In this document: in pieces, positions 59,216-64,000 of the stretch | Position numbering within the stretch: position 1 is the stretch's first letter | How the letters are laid out: the number at the start of each line of letters is the position of its first letter | NCBI RefSeq assembly: GCF_900114355.1 | Contig: NZ_FOSS01000005.1 | Coordinates: 1-64,000 of the forward strand | Length of the DNA: 64,000 nucleotides | DNA from: Lysobacter sp. cf310 | GTDB lineage: Bacteria > Pseudomonadota > Gammaproteobacteria > Xanthomonadales > Xanthomonadaceae | Reading direction: 5' to 3' | The notes under the pieces: model-generated | What the model was told of the DNA's origin: nothing | The model's database searches: none | Seen by the model: only the letters and a program-made list of their open reading frames with translations | Program-made: the position numbers and the translations under genes

Positions 59216-60274
59216 CTACTGCAGGCCGCGCGCTTCCTCGATGCTGTCGCGCATCTCGAATTCGATCGGGCGCACGTACAGGCTGATGCGCGCCGGCGAG
59301 CTCGGATTGACGCGGATGCTGAGCACCGAGAAGTGGCCCTGCTCGCGCGCCTCCTCCATGCCGAAGGCTTCCAGCCAGCGCGACAGCGCGGCCAGTTGGC
59401 GCGGCCGCTCGGCCAGGCCGAGCTTGAGCAGATCGAGGAAGCGCGCCGGCAGGTCGGGAATCGCCGCGAGCAGGATTTCCAACTTGAGCTCGGCGCCGTC
59501 CGGAGTTTCGCGCACGCCGACCAGCACGCCGCCGTCGGGCAGCTCGAAGCGTCCGCCCAGGGCCACGCCGACGATGCGCATCAGGCTGGGCAGCTGATGG
59601 CCGATGCCGAGCCGGTTCATCATCGGCCCTAGCGCCGACACCTGCAGCTTGCCGCGATGCAGGAAGGTCACGCGCTGGCTGCCGGATTCGCGCTTGCAGC
59701 CGATCGAGGTGAAGATCGGCATCAGGCTGGGCATCTCCGCCATCACCTGGCGGGTGAGCATCCCCAGGCCCGGCGACAGCGCTTCGATCTGGCTGGGCAG
59801 CAGCTCGTAGTAGATCTTGGCCGCGTACAGGCCATCCTCGTCGAAGGCGCTGCCGAACCAGGCCCCGTAGTTCATCCAGCTCAGGCCGCCGAAGCCGCGC
59901 CATTCCTCGCTGCGCGAATCGAACCAGCGCAGCGCATCGCGGCCGAACACCGGCTGCACCAGCCGGCGCATCTCGCGCGTGGCCTCGTCGCGCCGGGCCA
60001 TCGGCGGCGCGCCGGGGCCCAGCGGTTCGATGGTGAAACGCAGGATGTCCGGCTCGGTCTCCGAGAACGACGGCTCGTACGGCACCGCGCCGGGCGTGAG
60101 CGCGTTGCGGGCGTAGGAGACGTCGTCGTCGGGCAGGCGGAAGGTGCGGTCGATCAGCGAGTCCAGGTACGGCAGGGGATCGCGCGTGCCCAGGGCGCGC
60201 GCGGCGGTGGCGAGCGAACGCTTGACGTGCGTCGCCATGGGTTGCTTGCCGTGGTTGCTCGGGGGCTGGTTCAT
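59216..60274 (-). CDS. Unknown 352-aa protein of the S8-protease operon
   Basis: 352 aa, no membrane helix. Alternating strands and amphipathic helices: EPDILRFTIEPLGPG, YAAKIYYELLPSQIEALSPGLGMLTRQV, QRVTFLHRGKLQVSALGPMM, GGVLVGVRETPDGAELKLEILL, HFSVLSIRVNPSSPARISLYVRPIEFEM. The repeated strand-with-Tyr/Arg plus helix units recall ABBA-type prenyltransferase barrels, but the similarity is only in pattern and I do not assign it. It lies between the 699-aa protein and paralogue A with short spacers of 41 and 73 bp. Confidence 0.75.
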   Translation of the reverse strand: MNQPPSNHGKQPMATHVKRSLATAARALGTRDPLPYLDSLIDRTFRLPDDDVSYARNALTPGAVPYEPSFSETEPDILRFTIEPLGPGAPPMARRDEATREMRRLVQPVFGRDALRWFDSRSEEWRGFGGLSWMNYGAWFGSAFDEDGLYAAKIYYELLPSQIEALSPGLGMLTRQVMAEMPSLMPIFTSIGCKRESGSQRVTFLHRGKLQVSALGPMMNRLGIGHQLPSLMRIVGVALGGRFELPDGGVLVGVRETPDGAELKLEILLAAIPDLPARFLDLLKLGLAERPRQLAALSRWLEAFGMEEAREQGHFSVLSIRVNPSSPARISLYVRPIEFEMRDSIEEARGLQ

Positions 60275-60315
60275 TGCGGTACTCCCGTAGGGGCTTCAGG
60301 CGGCTGGGGACGCGA

Positions 60316-62415
60316 TCACATCAACGGCATCGAGCCGTTGAGGCCGCCGGTCAGCGATTCGATCGCTTCGCGCGCGAACGCGGGCATCTCGATCGGCTTG
60401 CTGGTGATGACCGGCGACTCGGTCGACTGCGAGTAGTGCTCGACGCTGTCGTCCTGCACGCCGCCCACCGCCAGCCACTGCTCGCAGGCCTGCAGCAGGT
60501 CCCAGTCGTTGGGGTCGACCGTGGGCTGGTCGCTGCCGCGCAGTTGCGGGTTGGTCAGCGCGGCCAGCGAGATCACCTCGCCGAAACGGCTGCTCAGGCG
60601 CTGATGGTTGTTGGCCAGCCAGCGGATGATGACCGCGCCGGCGCGGGCCTGGGTGCGGTAGCGGTGGGTGTTGCGGGTGCCGCCCAGGTAGTTGGCGTTG
60701 ACCTGATCGATCACCTGCCACATGTCGCGCGCGCCGAACGCGCCGCGGATTTCCGGATCGCTGAGCTGATCGCGGAATTCCAGGATCATCTGCTGCAGTT
60801 CGGTCGCGGCGAAATAGGCGATGCCGTAACCGTTGAGCGACAGATTCGCGCCCAGGTCGTAGCCGGCCTTGCGCACCTGCTCCTGCGACACCGCCACCGG
60901 GATGTTGCTGCGCAGGAGGCGGTCCACGCTGACCTGACGGCCGAACGAGGACACCGCCGAGACGAAGCGCATCCACAGCTCGTTGAAGTCGCGGTTGGGC
61001 TGGTTGGCGTTGGGGTCGCCGCCCGGGGCGCCGAACACGCGCATGTACAGATCGCGGCGCTCGCCTTCGGTGATGCGCTCGCCGGCCTTCTTGTAGTAAT
61101 TGAACAGGTAGTCGCCGGCCTTGCCGCGGCCCAGCGGCAGCAGCCCGGCGCGGAACAGCTCGACGATGCGTTCGACCACCTGCGGCATGCGCATCTCTTC
61201 CAGCATGTAGGCGAAGTAGATCGCCTGCACCGCATGCAGGTTCTCGCGGATGATCTCGACGTCGGTGGCCGCTTCCAGGTCCGGCAGCATGATTTCCATG
61301 GCCGACGGAGGCGCGCCGGAGACCACGCCGGTCTGCATGTCGTAGACGTTCTGGATCCGACTGGCCAGCCAGGCGTCGTTGGCGCTGACGCCGTCGGTGG
61401 CCAGGCGGCGCACCACCGCGGCGACGTTGCGCCCGCTGAGCGCGCAGACGTTGTCGCTGGCGGCGGGCACGAAGGCGTCGCCGGTGTCGCGCATGTCCTC
61501 GGCGACCGCGGCATCGCTGGCCTCCTCCTGCGCTTCCTCGGCGGCGGCGCGCGCGGCGGCCGCGGCGTCGGCGGCGCGGCGCGCTTGCGCGGTCGCGGCT
61601 TCGGCGGCCTTGTTGGCGCTGGCGACGGCGCGGCGCGCGGCGGCCAGTTCGGCCTTGCTCGGCTTCTCGTCGCCCAGCGCCTCGAGTTCCGCCTGCTTGT
61701 CCTTGGCGGTCTTGGCGGCGGCACGCGCGCTCTCGCGCGCGCTCGCGGCGGCCTGATCGGCCTCGCGCGAGCGCGCCAGCGCGGCCTGGGCCGCGGCGAC
61801 CGCGTTGCGCTTGGCGGCGGAGCCGTCGAGGGCGTCGTAGCGCGTGCGCGGATCTTCGTTGGGATCGATGCAGCCGACGATGGCCGGGTCGATCAATCCC
61901 GATTCGATCTGCGACTTGAGCACCACGGTGTAGCGCTGCCCGAGCTGGGCATAGGCGGCGTCGAACAGGGCGCGGTTCTTGCGGTACTCGCCCTGGGCGG
62001 TGCTGATGCGCTGGACGAAATCCGGACGCGCCGCGTCGGTGTAACCGTCGACCTGGAGCAGGCCGCAGATCGAGGCGATCTCGCGCTCGTACTTGTCCAG
62101 CGGCTCGATCAGGTTGCCGGTCATGCGCTGCGAGCCGAGCAGGCCGTACTTGTGCACGAACTGCTTCTTGCGCTCCAGCTCTTCCCAGGACTCCTGCTGA
62201 TGGGTCGCGGCGACCACCTGGTAGAAGCGGTCGATGACCACATCGCTGCCGAGCTGCTTCTTGATCTGCGCCAGCTCCTCGAGCTGGCGGCTGCTCAATC
62301 CGCCGCTGGTGTCGGCGGTCTTCTGGATGGTCTCCAGCACTTGCTGGCGGGCACGCAGCTCCTGGCGCTTCTTCAGCTCGCGCTCGCCCAGGTCAACCAG
62401 CAGGATACGTTTCAT
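60316..62415 (-). CDS. 699-aa coiled-coil protein of the S8-protease operon
   Basis: The N-terminal 200 residues are helical (GERELKKRQELRARQQVLETIQ; SRQLEELAQIKKQLGSDVVIDRFYQVV). From about 205 to 300 there is a long Ala/Glu/Arg coiled coil (READQAAASARESARAAAKTAKDK ...). The C-terminal half contains the domain also found alone in the 296-aa protein (YLFNYYKKAGERITEGERRD; AFGARDMWQVIDQVNANYLGG). It ends FAREAIESLTGGLNGSMPLM. Its ATG overlaps the stop of the 45-aa frame (ATGA). No family recognised; a scaffold or shaft protein is one possibility. Confidence 0.82.
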   Translation of the reverse strand: MKRILLVDLGERELKKRQELRARQQVLETIQKTADTSGGLSSRQLEELAQIKKQLGSDVVIDRFYQVVAATHQQESWEELERKKQFVHKYGLLGSQRMTGNLIEPLDKYEREIASICGLLQVDGYTDAARPDFVQRISTAQGEYRKNRALFDAAYAQLGQRYTVVLKSQIESGLIDPAIVGCIDPNEDPRTRYDALDGSAAKRNAVAAAQAALARSREADQAAASARESARAAAKTAKDKQAELEALGDEKPSKAELAAARRAVASANKAAEAATAQARRAADAAAAARAAAEEAQEEASDAAVAEDMRDTGDAFVPAASDNVCALSGRNVAAVVRRLATDGVSANDAWLASRIQNVYDMQTGVVSGAPPSAMEIMLPDLEAATDVEIIRENLHAVQAIYFAYMLEEMRMPQVVERIVELFRAGLLPLGRGKAGDYLFNYYKKAGERITEGERRDLYMRVFGAPGGDPNANQPNRDFNELWMRFVSAVSSFGRQVSVDRLLRSNIPVAVSQEQVRKAGYDLGANLSLNGYGIAYFAATELQQMILEFRDQLSDPEIRGAFGARDMWQVIDQVNANYLGGTRNTHRYRTQARAGAVIIRWLANNHQRLSSRFGEVISLAALTNPQLRGSDQPTVDPNDWDLLQACEQWLAVGGVQDDSVEHYSQSTESPVITSKPIEMPAFAREAIESLTGGLNGSMPLM

Positions 62416-62549
62416 GACGGTTCTCTCGCGTTGGTAACGGATTGGGAGGAGCAGGACGGGGTGGAGCGGGCGTGGCGCACGGCGTTACGCTGGTCTGCCG
62501 CGGCGCCCGCGTGCCTGCGGGACTTGCTGTTGTGTCGTTTGCTCGCCAT
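62412..62549 (-). CDS. 45-aa very basic small protein, translationally coupled to the 699-aa gene
   Basis: The frame opens MASKRHNSKSRRHAG and ends NAREPS. GAGGAG lies seven bases before the ATG, a stronger site than most genes here. The TGA overlaps the ATG of the 699-aa gene as ATGA, which marks it as a coupled cistron. The peptide is rich in Arg, His, Ser and Ala and would bind nucleic acid or acidic protein, or may only serve as a leader for translation. Confidence 0.55.
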   Translation of the reverse strand: MASKRHNSKSRRHAGAAADQRNAVRHARSTPSCSSQSVTNAREPS

Positions 62550-62616
62550 GGGGCTCTCCTCGGCAGCGTTGCGTGGTGCGTGTGTGTGACGGTTGCATCG
62601 GTTGCGTGGTAGGGGT

Positions 62617-63999
62617 TCAGGCCGCGGCCAGCGCAGCTGGCGGTTCGACCGGTTCGTCGCCTTCGTCGCGGATCGCGCGGTCGATGCGCGCGTCCAGCGC
62701 CTGCAGCGCGGCCATCGCGTCGACCACGCCGTGGCCGCAGCCTTCGACGCCGGCGCTTGCGAACGGGCGCGCGCTCTCGATCAGGACCTCGCGCGCCTCG
62801 ACGCTGTCCAGCGGCCAGGCGCGGCGCTGCGAGCGCGAGGCCAGCAATCCGCAGATCGCGGCCACGAAGGGCGAAGCGAAGCTGGTGCCGCTGGCGGTCT
62901 GGTATCCCTCCAGGCCGCAGGTGAGGATGTCGCGCCCGGGCGCGCAGATCGCCACGTGCTCGCCGCGCGTGCTGAAGCTGGCCGGGCGGCGCTGGCTGTC
63001 GATCGCGCCGACCGCGATCACGCCTTCGTGCGCGGCCGGGTAGTACTTCTCGGTGAGGCCGGAATTGCCGCTGGCCGCGACCAGGATCACGCCGCGCGCG
63101 AGCGCGTAGCGCACGATCTCCTCGTGCGGCTTGGGCGCGTCCGCACCCAGCGACGATTCGGGCGTGCCGAAACTCATGTTGATGACCTTCACGCCCAGAT
63201 CGATCAGGCGTTTCATGCCGGCATCGATGTTGTCCAGGGCGCCGACGCCGAAACGGCGATCGTCCGCGCCCACCGCCGCGCCCAGCACCCGCACCGGGGT
63301 CAGGCCGCAGGCGCCGGCGCCGCCGGGCGGGATGTCGCGGCCGCGCGCGACCAGGATCCCGGCGCAGCCGGTGCCGTGGCCGACCTCGTCCTGCGGGCGT
63401 TCGCCGCGCTGGCGGTAGTCGCCGACCAGAGTCAGGCCGCCGACCGTGGCCGGATCCAGATCGACGCTGTCGAAGCCGGCGCGCAGCCGCGTCGACAGCT
63501 CTTCGTGCTGGACCGCGACGCCGGTGTCGGCCAGGCCGATCACGGTGGCCGGATCGCCGGGCTCGTAGGCCAGCGCCTGCGGCAGGCGGATCAGCTCGCG
63601 CGCCCAGGCGCGTTCGGCCGTGCGTGCGGCAGCGGGCGTGGCGAACGGTGCGCTGCACAGGTGATCGGCGCCGACGCGCTCGACCATCGGCAGCTCCGCC
63701 AGCGCCTGCAACAGCTTGTAGGCGCCGCTGGGATCGCGCAGCTCGATGCGCAGCACGCGGGCCACGCCGCTGAGCTGTTCGATCTCGTCGAAACGGCGCG
63801 CGCCGCTCACCGCGCGCGCGCTGCGCGGCGTACGCGCGCTGTGCAGGCGCGCGGCGCGGAACGCGCCGGCGTGATGGCGCAGCAGGCGATCGATCACGCC
63901 GCCGTCGATGTGCTCGGCGATCGGCGTGCCGTATTGAGTGCAGGCGCGCAGGCCGGGCAGGTGCTCGGGCACTTCGCCCAGGCGCAGGGTGACCAGCAG
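62617..63999 (-). CDS. S8-family (subtilisin) serine peptidase, N-terminus outside the window
   Basis: At least 460 aa. The frame stays open to the window edge (LLVTLRLGEVPEHLPG), so the start is missing; a GTG at 63972 is the first possible start inside. A prodomain-like segment (VARVLRIELRDPSGAYKLLQALAELPMVERVG) precedes the catalytic domain. That domain has aspartate in IGLADTGV, histidine in GHGTGCAGI, oxyanion asparagine in AASGNSG and serine in SGTSFASPFVA. It ends with an acidic Ala-rich tail and no sorting domain. It is the most upstream operon gene seen and probably processes the other products. Confidence 0.9.
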   Translation of the reverse strand: MLVTLRLGEVPEHLPGLRACTQYGTPIAEHIDGGVIDRLLRHHAGAFRAARLHSARTPRSARAVSGARRFDEIEQLSGVARVLRIELRDPSGAYKLLQALAELPMVERVGADHLCSAPFATPAAARTAERAWARELIRLPQALAYEPGDPATVIGLADTGVAVQHEELSTRLRAGFDSVDLDPATVGGLTLVGDYRQRGERPQDEVGHGTGCAGILVARGRDIPPGGAGACGLTPVRVLGAAVGADDRRFGVGALDNIDAGMKRLIDLGVKVINMSFGTPESSLGADAPKPHEEIVRYALARGVILVAASGNSGLTEKYYPAAHEGVIAVGAIDSQRRPASFSTRGEHVAICAPGRDILTCGLEGYQTASGTSFASPFVAAICGLLASRSQRRAWPLDSVEAREVLIESARPFASAGVEGCGHGVVDAMAALQALDARIDRAIRDEGDEPVEPPAALAAA

Positions 64000-64000
64000 G

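Noticed and set aside
53999-63999. Phage tail or contractile injection system
   Set aside because: No sheath, tube, baseplate, spike or ATPase signature is recognisable; coiled coil and repeats alone are not enough.

Overview
The window comes from a very GC-rich (about 70%) chromosome of a Xanthomonadaceae bacterium, most likely Lysobacter or a close relative. This rests on protein content rather than any rRNA: a pyruvate dehydrogenase E3 with its own lipoyl domain, DUF1415, YajQ and LpxR family proteins, a secreted metallophosphatase with PKD and P domains, RebB-type R-body proteins, and several dispersed repeats (CCCTCACCC../GGGAGAGGG, GGGAGCGGCGTAAGCCGC, AAATCCCC../GGGGATTT). There is no insertion sequence, integrase, CRISPR array or rRNA operon.

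Layout. 1-47 is the tail of an outer-membrane protein, followed by about 770 bp of repeats. 0.8-6.2 kb (minus) holds lpdA, two small exported proteins, aceF and a YggN-like protein. 6.7-24.3 kb is mostly housekeeping: an OmpW-like porin, a secreted amidohydrolase, an EamA transporter, an alcohol dehydrogenase, yajQ, a HAD phosphatase, rsuA-rsmC, the ybbAP-type ABC exporter divergent from tesA, a WYL regulator and a Crp-like regulator.

24.7-30.8 kb (minus) is an R-body (reb) locus. Its transcription order is ECF sigma factor, small RebB, RebB-domain protein with a low-complexity head, a 745-aa divergent adenosine-deaminase-like protein, two small unknown proteins, then two nearly identical RebB proteins. 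31-34.8 kb has a GST, an ECF sigma/membrane anti-sigma-like pair with two matching divergent promoters, an Lrp regulator, an ABM monooxygenase and an isochorismatase-like hydrolase.

34.8-39.3 kb is an RNA-repair region: a possible small RNA, a strongly structured non-coding stretch, two tandem degenerate tRNA-like elements with shortened anticodon loops, then slipin, an unknown basic protein, RtcB and a strong terminator. 39.5-53.9 kb is mixed: EamA transporter divergent from a MocR regulator with a direct-repeat operator candidate, an SGNH hydrolase, an exported deoxyribosyltransferase-like protein, DUF2235, GST plus haloalkane dehalogenase, LpxR, a large secreted metallophosphatase, an epimerase and a TRIC channel.

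54-64 kb (minus) is one uncharacterised operon: an S8 (subtilisin) protease cut by the window edge, a 45-aa basic peptide, a 699-aa coiled-coil protein, a 352-aa protein, and four more proteins. Three of these (459, 418 and 524 aa) are paralogues of each other, and the 296-aa one matches the C-terminal half of the 699-aa protein. No family name is recognised for any except the protease. This operon, the reb locus with its deaminase-like protein, and the tRNA-like/RtcB cassette are the strongest candidates for undescribed biology.
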